Virus record (IMG/VR): IMGVR_UViG_3300035195_000305
Span: 1 to 59,588 of that record
Length of the DNA stretch: 59,588 bases
Source of the DNA: a virus
Reading direction: 5' to 3' (one strand)
A program made the position numbers and the translations under genes. Positions 34,855-45,585 of this stretch are shown here, piece by piece. Numbering within the stretch: the stretch's first letter is position 1; every line of letters begins with the position of its first letter. The notes under the pieces are model-generated. The model saw only the letters and a list, made by a program, of their open reading frames with translations. It did not search any database and was not told where the DNA came from.

Positions 34855-35565
34855 ATGGCAGCAGTAACAACAGCAGTAGTAGGAATAGCTTCAGGAGTAG
34901 CAAGTACAGCAATGAGTTTTTCAGCAGCAGCAAAAGCTAAAAGAGAAGGAGAGGCGGCAGCAGCTGAAGCAAAAAAAGCAATGGAAGACGCAAGGAGAAA
35001 AGCAGAAACGGATTTTTACGAGGGGCTTAGTGTTCCTTTAGATGCTTATGATGCTGAGTTTGAAAATAATTTAGCTGTTGCTCAACAAAGCACAGAAGCT
35101 TTACAAGAAGGAGATGCAAGAGCTTTAGCTGCGGGTGTTGGTAGGGTTGGCGCACAAGCTGGTGCACAAGCTCAAGAAACACGTATTGCAATGGGAGAGC
35201 AAATATCTGATCTTCAAGCTACTAAAGCTCAGTCTAAAGATGCGGTAAATCAGCAACTTTTACAGATGGATGTAGCTAATGCTAAAGAACAAAAACAAAT
35301 TGCACGTGAATCAGAAGCTGCAAGAAGTGCTGCTATTGGTCAAGGTATACAGGGTATTGGAAGTACTTTAACTGCAGTTGCTGGAGCGGCCCCATTATTT
35401 GGGGGAGGTGGGGGAGCAGCTCCACCACCAGGGGGTATTAACACAGGTAATCCTTTAGACCCTAATATGATTGGAGGAGCAAATTACACTCGTCCTAAAC
35501 TTTCTTTAAATACTCCAAGTTCTGGGCTAACTTTAGGTGGTGCAAATAATTCAATATTTGGATAA
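34855..35565 (+). CDS. Internal virion protein, Ala-rich helical
   Basis: A 236-aa protein: the N-terminal 20 residues (AVVGIASGVASTAMSFSAAA) are small and hydrophobic, then a long Ala/Lys/Glu helix to about 165 and a Gly/Pro-rich tail ending SLNTPSSGLTLGGANNSIFG. This layout resembles the smallest of the three internal (ejected) proteins of short-tailed phages. It starts 1 nt after the acetyltransferase gene and is followed by two large internal-protein candidates. Confidence 0.75.
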   Translation: MAAVTTAVVGIASGVASTAMSFSAAAKAKREGEAAAAEAKKAMEDARRKAETDFYEGLSVPLDAYDAEFENNLAVAQQSTEALQEGDARALAAGVGRVGAQAGAQAQETRIAMGEQISDLQATKAQSKDAVNQQLLQMDVANAKEQKQIARESEAARSAAIGQGIQGIGSTLTAVAGAAPLFGGGGGAAPPPGGINTGNPLDPNMIGGANYTRPKLSLNTPSSGLTLGGANNSIFG

Positions 35566-35594
35566 TATTATGATTAAACAAAAAGAAATATAAA

Positions 35595-37568
35595 ATGGCG
35601 GTAGATCCAACTAAAGCAAAACGAGATATAAATTTTGATACGTTTGCTCCTGAAAAAGAAGGAAGTAGAATAAATTGGTTTGAGCAGGCTAATGTAATTA
35701 GTGACGCTGTTACTAAAGCTGCTAATAAACGTCAAAAACGTAAAGATGATATTGACGAAGATACAAAAACAAATTTAGATGCGTTAAATGAGTTAGAGTC
35801 TTTAGATAACAAAACATTAATGGATATGACTATTGACGGGTCTAACGATGCCGCTAATGTTATATATCAAGCTGAACAAGCAATGAAAAGGGGAGAGCTT
35901 AGACCTCAGGACTTTCAAAAACTAAAAAACAATATAAGCTCAGGCTTTACTCAGTTCCAAAAGAACGCTAAATCTTGGGATGAAGATTTTAAAAGATATA
36001 CCGAAAGAATGAATGGTAATCCAGAGTTAGGTCAGTCCAGTTCTTTAGAGCAGTATCTTGGTGAAAGAATGGAGTCATTTGGAAATCTTAAAAACTTACA
36101 GTTAGTTACTAATCCTGAGACGGGTATGTTGGCGTTTGGTAGAATAGACCCTGAGACAGGGGAGTTATTAACAGGTCCAGATGATTTAATTAGCATGAAT
36201 AGAATGACCGCTATTAGTAAGCAAGAGATTAATGAATATGATGTAGGTGAATTTATAGAGCAGGCTTCGGAAGAATTAGGAGCTTTCATTACAGCAGGTA
36301 GCGCATCAACTATGGGTAAGGATGGTGCTGGACCAAGAGCTGTTCTTACAATAGAAGACTTTATGCAAACTCCTGAGGCTGAGAAATATATATCAGAGAA
36401 AGCTGCAGCTGCAATGAGTAGTAATTATGAGATAGGTAGTATTTTAGCAGATAATGGTATTAAAAATGATGACGGAGAATTGTTTAGAGCGGGAGACCAA
36501 AGACAGTTTGATCAGTGGAATATAGATAATCCTGGTAATGAGGATAACAACCCTATTATTGTTATGGGGTATAAAGAGAATGGTGTACAGGTAGAGCCAG
36601 CTCTTACTAAAGCTCAAAGGGAAAAGGCTCAAGGTTTTATGGAGGATTCTTTAAAAGCTAAGTTAGGATATAAAGAAACATTAACAACTAAACAGGTTGT
36701 TCAGCCAAGACAGAAAAGTAATTATGAAATAGTTAAAGGAGATGAGAAAAAAACTTATAGTAACCTTGTAGATGTTGTAGATAGATTAATTAGTGGAGAT
36801 GAAAAAGCATCATCAGCTGCCGCTACAGAGCTTGCTAACTCTATTAATAGCAGAATGTCTAACAATAAAAACTTTAAACCAGTGCAGCTTATAGAAAGAG
36901 TAGGTGATAAGTTTATGGTTACAAAGAAAGGAGACCAGCCTATACCGATTGATGCTGTAGATTCTGAAGGAAATGATTTATCAGGAGATGAAATAGGAAG
37001 TAAGATATGGGATTTAGTTACAGGAGGGGGAGTTTCTTTTTCTGATGCTAAAGGAGATAAAGTATTAGGAGATAGAAATAAAACTGATGCAAGAGGAACA
37101 TTAACTAATGTAGCTCAAATTGAAAATGCAGACTATAATTCTAAGATTAGAATTGACGGTAAAGATGACGATGTGCAGACCTTTGTTGATGATATTACTG
37201 ATATAGGAGCTGGTTGGGATGAAACTGCAGAAGAAGTTGCTCCTCAATATTCAAATATCTTACAAGAGGTATTTAAAACATCTACTACTCCAGGTCTTAT
37301 TGAAGCATTTAAAGGAGAAGACATAAATGTTAAGGCAGACGGTAAGGCTCTTATATTTAAAATTGGAGAAATGACCTTTAAATATCCAAACGATATGGTT
37401 GATTGGAAGTCGACTGAGGATGCGAGTAGTGATAAGTGGGATGGAAGTGAAACTATTTGGCCAGCAATGCAGGATTTTATAGCTGAAGCTATTGCTCAGA
37501 AAAAAACTGGTAAGAAATACAAGAAAGAAACAACTAATGAAGGTGATAATATTTTAGAGGAAGAATAA
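35595..37568 (+). CDS. Internal virion protein, 657 aa
   Basis: A helical, charged 657-aa protein without membrane segments, located between the 236-aa and 2404-aa internal-protein candidates, the order expected for the middle ejection protein. Contains acidic low-complexity stretches and a C-terminal Lys/Glu-rich region. No enzymatic motif recognised. Assigned by size and context. Confidence 0.7.
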   Translation: MAVDPTKAKRDINFDTFAPEKEGSRINWFEQANVISDAVTKAANKRQKRKDDIDEDTKTNLDALNELESLDNKTLMDMTIDGSNDAANVIYQAEQAMKRGELRPQDFQKLKNNISSGFTQFQKNAKSWDEDFKRYTERMNGNPELGQSSSLEQYLGERMESFGNLKNLQLVTNPETGMLAFGRIDPETGELLTGPDDLISMNRMTAISKQEINEYDVGEFIEQASEELGAFITAGSASTMGKDGAGPRAVLTIEDFMQTPEAEKYISEKAAAAMSSNYEIGSILADNGIKNDDGELFRAGDQRQFDQWNIDNPGNEDNNPIIVMGYKENGVQVEPALTKAQREKAQGFMEDSLKAKLGYKETLTTKQVVQPRQKSNYEIVKGDEKKTYSNLVDVVDRLISGDEKASSAAATELANSINSRMSNNKNFKPVQLIERVGDKFMVTKKGDQPIPIDAVDSEGNDLSGDEIGSKIWDLVTGGGVSFSDAKGDKVLGDRNKTDARGTLTNVAQIENADYNSKIRIDGKDDDVQTFVDDITDIGAGWDETAEEVAPQYSNILQEVFKTSTTPGLIEAFKGEDINVKADGKALIFKIGEMTFKYPNDMVDWKSTEDASSDKWDGSETIWPAMQDFIAEAIAQKKTGKKYKKETTNEGDNILEEE

Positions 37569-37571
37569 AAC

Positions 37572-40500
37572 ATGGACAAGTTAGAACAAATGTACAATCT
37601 CTATGTAGAGAAAGGATTAATTTCAGAACTTAAAAGTCCATTTGAAAAGTGGTCTAAAGCTAATCCAGAGACGCAAATAAAGCTTTTTGAGTTAGGACAG
37701 AAAAAAGGGCTTTTTGGTGAAAACACCCAGATAGAATCTTTTTCCAACTTATGGAAGGTAAAAAAAAAAGACGATTCTCAGCCTATTGCAGAAGAGGAAG
37801 TTATGGAATCATCTACAGAACAAGTTCAGGATCAAGGTGGATCTTCGGATGTTTCGATATCGGAAAACGTAAGTGATTACGAAACTAAATTATTAGGAGG
37901 CGAGACTGAGACTGAGACTGAAACAGAGACAGAAGTTGTAGAAACTGATCCTGCTCGGTCTCAACAAGAGAGAGTATCAATGCCAGATATTCCTGAAGAC
38001 AACACTATACTTGAAGATGTTGTTGGAAAAAATTATTTAACAAATTTTATTGGAGATATATATCGTGCTGGAAAGCAAGGTTTTGTACAGGGTAATACTT
38101 CAGATGAAGGGTGGGAGCTTATGTATAAAGGAGCTGATTCAAACCCTGAAGATATAATGGAATTTTTACAAGCTCAAGAAGAAATTGCTGCGTTAGGTGA
38201 AAGTGATGAAATGCAAGAATTTAATAGGGTTTATGAAGATGCTGGTGGAGGTGCTTTGGGTTTTTTAAAAGGATTAGCTTATGCTGGACCTTTAAATGTT
38301 GTTGCTCAATTAGGCGCTCAAACTATGATGCAAATGCTTAACACTTCCTCAGCTACTGCGGCAGGAACTGTTGTTGCTGGTGGGGCCGGAGTTGGATCTT
38401 TAGCAGGTGGAGTAGGAGCTATCCCTGGCGCTATTGCTGCATTACCAGCAGCTTATGCGGCTTCAGGAGCTGCATTAGAAACAGGCTTGTCTTTTGCAGA
38501 GTTTTTAAGAGAGGCTGTAGAAGAGAATGGAGATTCATTTGATCAAAAAGGTATATCAAAAGTATTAGCTGATGAGGATAAAATGTTTAAAATCAGAGCC
38601 AAATCAGCAGGTAGAGGGGCTATAATAGGTATTGTAGATAGGTATAGCTTAAAGATGGGTGGTAAAATTATAGCTAATCAAGTTGTTAAGGGGGCAAGCA
38701 AAGGGAAAAGAGCTTTAACAGCTATGGGAGTAGAAGCCGGTGGAGGTGGTGTAGGAGAGACTGTAGCCAGAATAGCGGTAGGTCAAGATTTAGATGCTCG
38801 TGAAATTGGTTTTGAAACTATTGGAGGTACAGGAAAAGCAGGTGTTTCTTATGCTTACGGATCGTTGTTAGCAAGACCAAACTACAAGATAAATAGCGAT
38901 ACTAAAGAAGGTGAGGTAGACGTAAAGACTATGACTGATATGATTTTGAATTCAGATGACAAAGACTTTGCCGCTATGGATATTGAAATAAAGAACGACC
39001 CTACTTTAAAAGATTTAGCTGACAAAAGAAAAAAGAAATTAAAAATACAAAATACTATTTTAAGGGAAGTAGGTGCACAAAATATTCCTAATAAAGAAAC
39101 TTTAGATGAATTAGTAACATTAGAAACAGAGAAGGAAAATTTGGGAGCTCCTACTACAGAGGGTGGTAAAAAAAGATTAAGAGAAATTCAAGATAGAATT
39201 ATAGGTATATACAAGGGAGATATAAATGTTAAAGTTACTCAAACTGATGATGGTCAAGGTAATACGACTACAGAAACTATTGAGGTATCTAAAGAGTATG
39301 CTATAGAAAAATTATTGGAAGAAGGAAACGAAAACCCTACAGAGCAAGATGTTTCTGAGAAGCAAGCCCAACTTATGGAGGAGGGACAAGAAGCTATTAA
39401 TAAACTAAAACAAGAGCAAGATGCCATTCAAGAGTCAAGCCCAGAGAGCGTGGATGTACAAGAACAAACCGAAGTTAGCAGCGAGGTGGGAGATGGAAAC
39501 ACCGAGACAGTTGTTACCGAAGAGAGCGACAGCCAAGAAGGGCCCAGTTCTGAAGAGGTTACGCAAGAGGAAATAAATGAAGAGTCAAGAGACTTAGAAA
39601 CCCTAATAGATGGGGAGCCTACTGTAGTTGAAAACACTGAGGTAGTAGAAGAGGAGAGCAGACCATTAAAAGAAAAGATAAAAAATATAGTAGATAAAAT
39701 AGCTGATGGTAAAAATGGGTTTGCTAAGAAATGGTTTAACCCTATAGTTATGGAGCGTGCTGGAATAACTAAAGATGAAGATGTTAAGGAATACTATATA
39801 CAAAGTATAGAAAACGGAGAGGTTATAAATGATGCTAATAAAGAGTTTTTAAATAGTGAGTTTGAAAGGTTAGGGATAACTCCTCCTACTACAGAAAACA
39901 CTAATGCTCAAGAGGTAGCAAGAGAGTCTGCTGTTGAGGTTAATAATGAAACAGAAGGATTAAGTATTATAAACTCTAAAACAGGAGAGGCAGTAGAAAT
40001 GAGCGGGGCAAATGTTACAACGCCTAAAATAAATCCTGATGGAACTATAGAAAACAACTCTACTAATTTATTTATTGCAGATGATACAGTGGTAGAGGTA
40101 GACCCTGTCTATGAAAACCAGAAAGCTCAAGAGAAACAAGAGTCATTAATAACAGAGATTGCTAAAAAAGCAGTTAAGTCTATTAAGCAAATACTACCTG
40201 ATGTGCAGGTGGTTTTACATAGAACAGAAGCTGCTTACAATAAAGCTACTAATCAAAATTCACAAGGATCAAAAGGTAAAGGGGGTTCAAGAGGAATGTA
40301 TTCTTCAGGAACTAACACTATACATATTAATATGCCTCATGCAACTACCAGAACTATAGCTCATGAAGTTTTTCATGCGGTAGTAATGAGTAAATTTGAT
40401 GGAGCTAACTTAAAGGCAGTAACTGATAGAATGGTAAAGTCTTTACAGTCCAGCATTAAAGATACCAAAGTAAAAGCAGAGTTAGATGCTTTTGTAAAAA

Positions 40501-43500
40501 AATATACAGGAGATAATAAAAAATTTAGAAGTGAAGAGTATTTAGCTGAGCTAACAGGGATGTTGTCAGAAAATTACACCTCTTTAAATACGGAGGAAAA
40601 AAGTCTTGTTAAAAGATTGCTACAAAAATTAGGTAATATGCTTGGTATTAAGGCAGAGGTTAGTACTCAAGATGAAGTAGTTAACTTATTAAATGTATTG
40701 TCTGGGAAGATAAGAGAAGGAGGAGAGGTTAGTATGCAGGATATAAAAGGACTTCAAGAAGTAGATAAAGTAAATACTGAAGAAAAAATAAAACAGCAGC
40801 AAGAATATGAATCAGCAATGGATGCGCAGAGGGCTGAGGTCGAAAAAAATGATAAACTACCATCCGGAATAAATGCTTGGTTGGCTGATAATTTAGGGAA
40901 GGTACATGTAGCTGATTATAAAAAATATGGAGACCCTAATTATATTGAGAAAGACGGAAGAAAAGGTTTAAATAAATTACTAAGAAAAACTGGAGAACGA
41001 GATGTTGATGTAATAAATGATCCTTTCAATGATGACGGGTTAGCTTATTTAGACCCTGAAGTTATTATAGGTTATTTAGAAGATAGGGCTGCTAATCCTG
41101 GTAAGTATAGTGCTAAAAATTTAGATAAAGCAAGAAAATTAGATAGGTTTCAGAAGTTCACTACGACCCCTAATAAATTAGCTAATTTTTATAAGATGAA
41201 TAAGAAAGGGTTTATAAAGCCTGAAAATGTATATGATTCTAATGATTTAAAACAATGGGCTTCTCGTGTAGGATTGAAAGTGGATGAGTCTCGTGGGGAT
41301 AAAGGAGAAATTACAAGCTACTACCTAAGAGATAGTGATGATAAAATATTTAAACCCTCTAAAGACAGAATGCAGGTGATATTTAATTCTCAGGACTCTG
41401 ATAGTCAAGTAATTAACAAGGCTCGTGAGATGGACTTTAGTGATGCAGCTATTAAGGATTATTTAAAAAGAATAAGAAAGGTTTCAGCTTCAGCTGCAGA
41501 CGCTATGCTTAAGGCTAAAACTGAAAGAGAGATAAGTATACCAGTTGTATTCGGAAATGTAGAGGGAGGAATGAAAGTAGGAGAAGGTATATTTAATGAT
41601 GTAAACACTAAGCTTACAGAGTTTATTACAAAGAATAGCCCTAACAATGCGGAGATAAGAGAGAAAGGTATTTCTTTATTAGAAAAAAATGAAGAGTTTC
41701 AAGCCCAGCCAAAATCAGTTCAGAATGATTTAGTAAGTGGTTTTGATAGATCTTTACAAACAACTGCTAATAGAACGGTTCAAAAGAAAATAAGTTCTAT
41801 TCGTAAAGAAATACGAACAAGAAAAGAAGGTGCTTCCAGTTTAGCAAAAAGTAAAGCAAGGTTAAAACAATTTATAAGAACTCAACTTCCTGTTTCAAAA
41901 AAATATTCTAAGTCAGATATATTAAAGCTAACGAATCTAATAGCTAACGCTTCTGAAAAAACTTTTTTAGCAGACGCAGAAAAAGCTTTGCAAGTTGTAG
42001 AAAAGCAAAGAGGTGTTTTAAAAAAATCATTATTTAAAGATATTTTAAATTTAGTAAACAAGAAGGCTTCTAAAAAAACTACAGATAGTGGTAAGGTTAG
42101 AAGTAAAGGTTTAGATGCTGCTGGTCAGCAATTTTTTAGATCAGTCAAAACTATACTTACTGCCGCTATTAAAGGAGATGTTGATGTGTTGGCTTCTATA
42201 ACTGAAAAGTTAAGAGCGGACAACGTGGAGATAGGTGGGACTGTTATAAATGTAAACGATGCTTTGACTAAAGAATTAAACGGAGAGCAGTTAACTGTAA
42301 AAGAACAAATGTTATTAGAGCAAATTTATGCTTTAGATACTTTTGGTAATATATCTAACATGAGCTTAGAGGATGTTCAATCCTTGTATGATGGTTTTAA
42401 AGATGTCAGAGCAGAGTCAATTAAAAGATTAGCAGTTAAAAGGTTATCAAGAGCAGAAAACCAAAATAAATTAAATGAAGAATCTTCGGCTCAAATTAAA
42501 GAGAACTATCCCTTCTTATATAATCCAGACGGAACATTAAAAGATAAGAATGATTTAGATAGAGATGCCAGTAGTACTTGGAATGATTTTCAAAAACTAA
42601 AAATATGGAAAGGACTACAGACTTTTGTAGACAGATATCCATTTACAACTGGTTTAGGTATATCAGACTTCTTTAGAAATAAAATTGCACACTTAGGTAC
42701 TGTCACTAATATTATGGACAATGTAGCTAAGGGTAATAATTTCTTTAGAGAGAATGTTTATGATAAGCTTAACCTGATGCACACTAAAGCTTTAGAAGGG
42801 GAGAGGGCTATTATAAAGTCTAACGATAAAGGGTTAGGAAAAATTGCCAATACTATAGAGGGAATAACTAAAGGTTATGCTGAGTGGAAAAGTAAAATAC
42901 CAAGAGGGCAAAGAATTATTTATGGTAAATTTAAAGGAGGAGCGAGAGAGAGGTCTCACACTATAGATGAGATGATGCGTATTTATGCTTTAAGTAAAAA
43001 TGATATACAAAAAGGAAAGTTAGAGAAGATGGGTTATGATGCGGAAGTGTTAGACCAGATCACCAGAGAGATAACTCCTTTGGCTACTGAGTTTATAGAT
43101 AAGACTGTAGATTACTTAAGTAATGAATATTTTGAGGAAACAAACTCTACATACCGTCAAGTAAATGACGTAAACTTAGGCTTTGTAGCTAACTACTTTC
43201 CAACACAAAGTATATCTCCTTCTGTGGATGGTTTGATTACTGAGGGCGATTTTAATGGAGTGTTTAATGCTGAGTATGATTCTGCTTTTAAATCACGTAT
43301 TGATAGAGAGTCTGATGTAAAAATAGAAAATTTATTATTTACAAATGTATTAGAGTCTCATATTAAAAGCATGGAAAGATACAAGTCTTATGCTGAGGGC
43401 ACTAAAACTTTAAATAATATATTTAAAAGTGCAGATGTAAATACTTTAGCTCAAGAACTGGGTATAAGAGGATTGATGAAAAATATGGTTAACATGGCTG

Positions 43501-44786
43501 TTAACCCTAACTCAGGACTTAAATTATCTAACACTAAGTTAGATACCTTGCAGCGTAAATTTACTTCATTTGCACTGTCATTTAAGTTTATGCAGATACC
43601 TAAGCAGGCCACTTCATTTATTAATGCTTTTGAAGACTACAACTATAGAGGTGAGGGTAAGACAAGAATACCAGGGATGGACACCTTAGGCTTCATGATG
43701 GATATGGCTAAAATAATAGCAACACTACCTAAGCAGATTAAAAAAGCTCGTAATATTTCAGCTGATTTTTCTGCTCGTTTAGATCAAGGACTGGAGGGTG
43801 ATGTGTATGGATTGGAAAGTGGTAGTAGAGTATTTAAACCATTAAGAGGAAGGTCTAAGGCGGCTAAATTTATACAAGCCCTTAAGACTGGAGCTGCTTC
43901 TCCTACTGTTATAGGAGATGTTATGGGGGTAATGGGATATATGGCTAACTACAATAGAAATATTGCAAATGGAATGTCTAAAGCTGAGGCACTACAGGCT
44001 TTTAATAACTATAATGCTACTCAGCAAAGTCGTAGAAGTACAGATAAAAACATGATGCAGCTTCAAGGAGATGGTTTAACAAGAGCGTTCACTATGTTTG
44101 GCAGCACATTGTTTCTGCAAATGAATAAAGTAATGTCCAGTACTGCTAACATAATGAGGTCTTTAAAAGAAGGAGACATAACGTCTAAACAAGGTCTTAA
44201 AAAGAAAGCAGGAGCTGTAAGAGCCAAAGACATAAGGGCTTTGAGTTTAAATTTTGCTCTTGCTAACATGTTGTTTATTGCTACAGCTAATATTTTTAAA
44301 CTATCTGAAGGAGGGGAGGATGAAGAAGAGGCTATGGAAAAAATCAAAGAGGCCGCTATGGGCTTAACACTTCTTTATCAAGTTCCTTTAATAGGTGGTG
44401 GTGCTGAAGCAGTTGTTAATGCTATTAAGGGGAAAAGAAGTTATAACAATGATGTTGTTAACCCTTACACAAGTGTATTTAGAAAAATAAGCAAAGGATT
44501 TAAAAAAGAAAGTACTTTTGATGCGTTAAGACCAGTGGCTGAAATTGCATTAGGAGCACAATTTGATCCGTTTATTGGTTTATTTAATACTTTAGGCGTG
44601 GAGATAGATGATGCGAGTGAAGAAGAAAACTTATTCAGAATGTTAGGGGTAAGTCCTTCTTATCAGCCTAACTCCGTAAAAAGTGGTTCTAAGAGTAAAG
44701 AGGGTATGGGCCCAAGAGGTGGTAGTCCAAGAGGTGGGTCTAAAAGGAAGAAAGATTCTGGGGGTAGATTGAACCAGCCAAGATAG
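37572..44786 (+). CDS. Giant internal virion protein with HExxH metalloprotease motif
   Basis: A 2404-aa protein, the largest in the genome. Residues about 110-135 are Glu/Thr low-complexity (ETETETET). Ala/Gly-rich segments about 235-300 look membrane-active. Residues 590-700 are a very acidic linker coded by unusually GC-rich codons. RTIAHEVFHAVVMSKF near residues 927-942 holds the HExxH zinc motif, with EEYLAELTG some 70 residues on as possible third ligand. The C-terminal 800 residues are helical and end RGG-rich. It probably crosses the envelope during genome ejection and may cut a cell-envelope or host protein; catalysis is inferred from the motif. Confidence 0.82.
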   Translation: MDKLEQMYNLYVEKGLISELKSPFEKWSKANPETQIKLFELGQKKGLFGENTQIESFSNLWKVKKKDDSQPIAEEEVMESSTEQVQDQGGSSDVSISENVSDYETKLLGGETETETETETEVVETDPARSQQERVSMPDIPEDNTILEDVVGKNYLTNFIGDIYRAGKQGFVQGNTSDEGWELMYKGADSNPEDIMEFLQAQEEIAALGESDEMQEFNRVYEDAGGGALGFLKGLAYAGPLNVVAQLGAQTMMQMLNTSSATAAGTVVAGGAGVGSLAGGVGAIPGAIAALPAAYAASGAALETGLSFAEFLREAVEENGDSFDQKGISKVLADEDKMFKIRAKSAGRGAIIGIVDRYSLKMGGKIIANQVVKGASKGKRALTAMGVEAGGGGVGETVARIAVGQDLDAREIGFETIGGTGKAGVSYAYGSLLARPNYKINSDTKEGEVDVKTMTDMILNSDDKDFAAMDIEIKNDPTLKDLADKRKKKLKIQNTILREVGAQNIPNKETLDELVTLETEKENLGAPTTEGGKKRLREIQDRIIGIYKGDINVKVTQTDDGQGNTTTETIEVSKEYAIEKLLEEGNENPTEQDVSEKQAQLMEEGQEAINKLKQEQDAIQESSPESVDVQEQTEVSSEVGDGNTETVVTEESDSQEGPSSEEVTQEEINEESRDLETLIDGEPTVVENTEVVEEESRPLKEKIKNIVDKIADGKNGFAKKWFNPIVMERAGITKDEDVKEYYIQSIENGEVINDANKEFLNSEFERLGITPPTTENTNAQEVARESAVEVNNETEGLSIINSKTGEAVEMSGANVTTPKINPDGTIENNSTNLFIADDTVVEVDPVYENQKAQEKQESLITEIAKKAVKSIKQILPDVQVVLHRTEAAYNKATNQNSQGSKGKGGSRGMYSSGTNTIHINMPHATTRTIAHEVFHAVVMSKFDGANLKAVTDRMVKSLQSSIKDTKVKAELDAFVKKYTGDNKKFRSEEYLAELTGMLSENYTSLNTEEKSLVKRLLQKLGNMLGIKAEVSTQDEVVNLLNVLSGKIREGGEVSMQDIKGLQEVDKVNTEEKIKQQQEYESAMDAQRAEVEKNDKLPSGINAWLADNLGKVHVADYKKYGDPNYIEKDGRKGLNKLLRKTGERDVDVINDPFNDDGLAYLDPEVIIGYLEDRAANPGKYSAKNLDKARKLDRFQKFTTTPNKLANFYKMNKKGFIKPENVYDSNDLKQWASRVGLKVDESRGDKGEITSYYLRDSDDKIFKPSKDRMQVIFNSQDSDSQVINKAREMDFSDAAIKDYLKRIRKVSASAADAMLKAKTEREISIPVVFGNVEGGMKVGEGIFNDVNTKLTEFITKNSPNNAEIREKGISLLEKNEEFQAQPKSVQNDLVSGFDRSLQTTANRTVQKKISSIRKEIRTRKEGASSLAKSKARLKQFIRTQLPVSKKYSKSDILKLTNLIANASEKTFLADAEKALQVVEKQRGVLKKSLFKDILNLVNKKASKKTTDSGKVRSKGLDAAGQQFFRSVKTILTAAIKGDVDVLASITEKLRADNVEIGGTVINVNDALTKELNGEQLTVKEQMLLEQIYALDTFGNISNMSLEDVQSLYDGFKDVRAESIKRLAVKRLSRAENQNKLNEESSAQIKENYPFLYNPDGTLKDKNDLDRDASSTWNDFQKLKIWKGLQTFVDRYPFTTGLGISDFFRNKIAHLGTVTNIMDNVAKGNNFFRENVYDKLNLMHTKALEGERAIIKSNDKGLGKIANTIEGITKGYAEWKSKIPRGQRIIYGKFKGGARERSHTIDEMMRIYALSKNDIQKGKLEKMGYDAEVLDQITREITPLATEFIDKTVDYLSNEYFEETNSTYRQVNDVNLGFVANYFPTQSISPSVDGLITEGDFNGVFNAEYDSAFKSRIDRESDVKIENLLFTNVLESHIKSMERYKSYAEGTKTLNNIFKSADVNTLAQELGIRGLMKNMVNMAVNPNSGLKLSNTKLDTLQRKFTSFALSFKFMQIPKQATSFINAFEDYNYRGEGKTRIPGMDTLGFMMDMAKIIATLPKQIKKARNISADFSARLDQGLEGDVYGLESGSRVFKPLRGRSKAAKFIQALKTGAASPTVIGDVMGVMGYMANYNRNIANGMSKAEALQAFNNYNATQQSRRSTDKNMMQLQGDGLTRAFTMFGSTLFLQMNKVMSSTANIMRSLKEGDITSKQGLKKKAGAVRAKDIRALSLNFALANMLFIATANIFKLSEGGEDEEEAMEKIKEAAMGLTLLYQVPLIGGGAEAVVNAIKGKRSYNNDVVNPYTSVFRKISKGFKKESTFDALRPVAEIALGAQFDPFIGLFNTLGVEIDDASEEENLFRMLGVSPSYQPNSVKSGSKSKEGMGPRGGSPRGGSKRKKDSGGRLNQPR

Positions 44787-44806
44787 TAATTAAAAACTAT
44801 AATAAT

Positions 44807-45040
44807 ATGAGAGGTTTTAATGAAGATAAATGTATGAGGCACAGTTATAACTTGTTGTTGGGTAAAAAAACTTTAGATGAATTGATATCTGAAACTGCTG
44901 AATTAGTTCTTATGTTTAATCCTAAGCAAAAGATCATCCCTATGGACTATGATTTGTACGATACTCTTATTGAATATTTTATTCAAACTGAAGAATACGA
45001 AAAGTGTGCTGAGCTTATGAAGGCGAAGGAGTCTCTTTAA
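44807..45040 (+). CDS. Small helical protein at the end of the late genes
   Basis: A 77-aa protein (MRGFNEDKCMRHSYNLLLGK... ending EEYEKCAELMKAKESL), all-helical with two Cys. Its pattern recalls small unnamed proteins in Bacteroidota phages. It is the last plus-strand gene and overlaps the converging minus-strand gene by 26 bp. Confidence 0.78.
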   Translation: MRGFNEDKCMRHSYNLLLGKKTLDELISETAELVLMFNPKQKIIPMDYDLYDTLIEYFIQTEEYEKCAELMKAKESL

Positions 45041-45218
45041 TTTCTTGATCTATTAGTTCTAATAGCTGAGTGGCAGTGTAGATAGGGAGTTTATCATTGT
45101 AGTTCTGATAGATTTGAGTAAAGTTTTTTTCCTCCCTATCCCACGTCCATAATGAGTTTGCTTTATTTTTAATGTTCTGCTTAAGAACCCACTTAATAGT
45201 TTTATATTTCGTGCTCAT
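45015..45218 (-). CDS. Small hypothetical protein, end of the early region
   Basis: A 67-aa basic-helical protein (KYKTIKWVLKQNIKNKANSLWTWD...). It overlaps the next minus-strand gene by 17 bp and converges on the last late gene. No family is recognised. Confidence 0.65.
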   Translation of the reverse strand: MSTKYKTIKWVLKQNIKNKANSLWTWDREEKNFTQIYQNYNDKLPIYTATQLLELIDQEIKETPSPS

Positions 45219-45585
45219 ATTTTATTTGATCATTGCTATCTCTGTTTCTATTATACTGGTCTACGATAAAGTTTTTGTTATAATTTTTACGCTCTGCTTC
45301 CAGCTTGTAATAAAGAAAAGCTTGAAATCCGTTTAGATGTGAGTCGGTAGGAAAGAAATATTTCCATCCTTTAGACATTCCTTTTGCTATATAATAACAA
45401 AATGCTACCCCTATTTTCCCAGTGTTTTTTTTAAAATTAATTACAGCTGTGTGGTCTGATGTTGGTATAACTTCTTCTACCTCGAAGCTTTCTTTAGAAA
45501 CATTACCTTCTCTGTCTGTCCGGGAAAATCTCTCTGCTATTACTTGGCTAAACTTATGCAGTTCTTTTGCTATTTGTTTATTCAT
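45202..45585 (-). CDS. Hypothetical protein
   Basis: A 127-aa protein. Residues 40-65 (PTSDHTAVINFKKNTGKIGVAFCYYI) suggest a beta core; the rest is helical and charged. Overlaps the HNH gene by 8 bp. No recognised domain. Last genes of an early operon, perhaps read-through products. Confidence 0.65.
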   Translation of the reverse strand: MNKQIAKELHKFSQVIAERFSRTDREGNVSKESFEVEEVIPTSDHTAVINFKKNTGKIGVAFCYYIAKGMSKGWKYFFPTDSHLNGFQAFLYYKLEAERKNYNKNFIVDQYNRNRDSNDQIKYEHEI

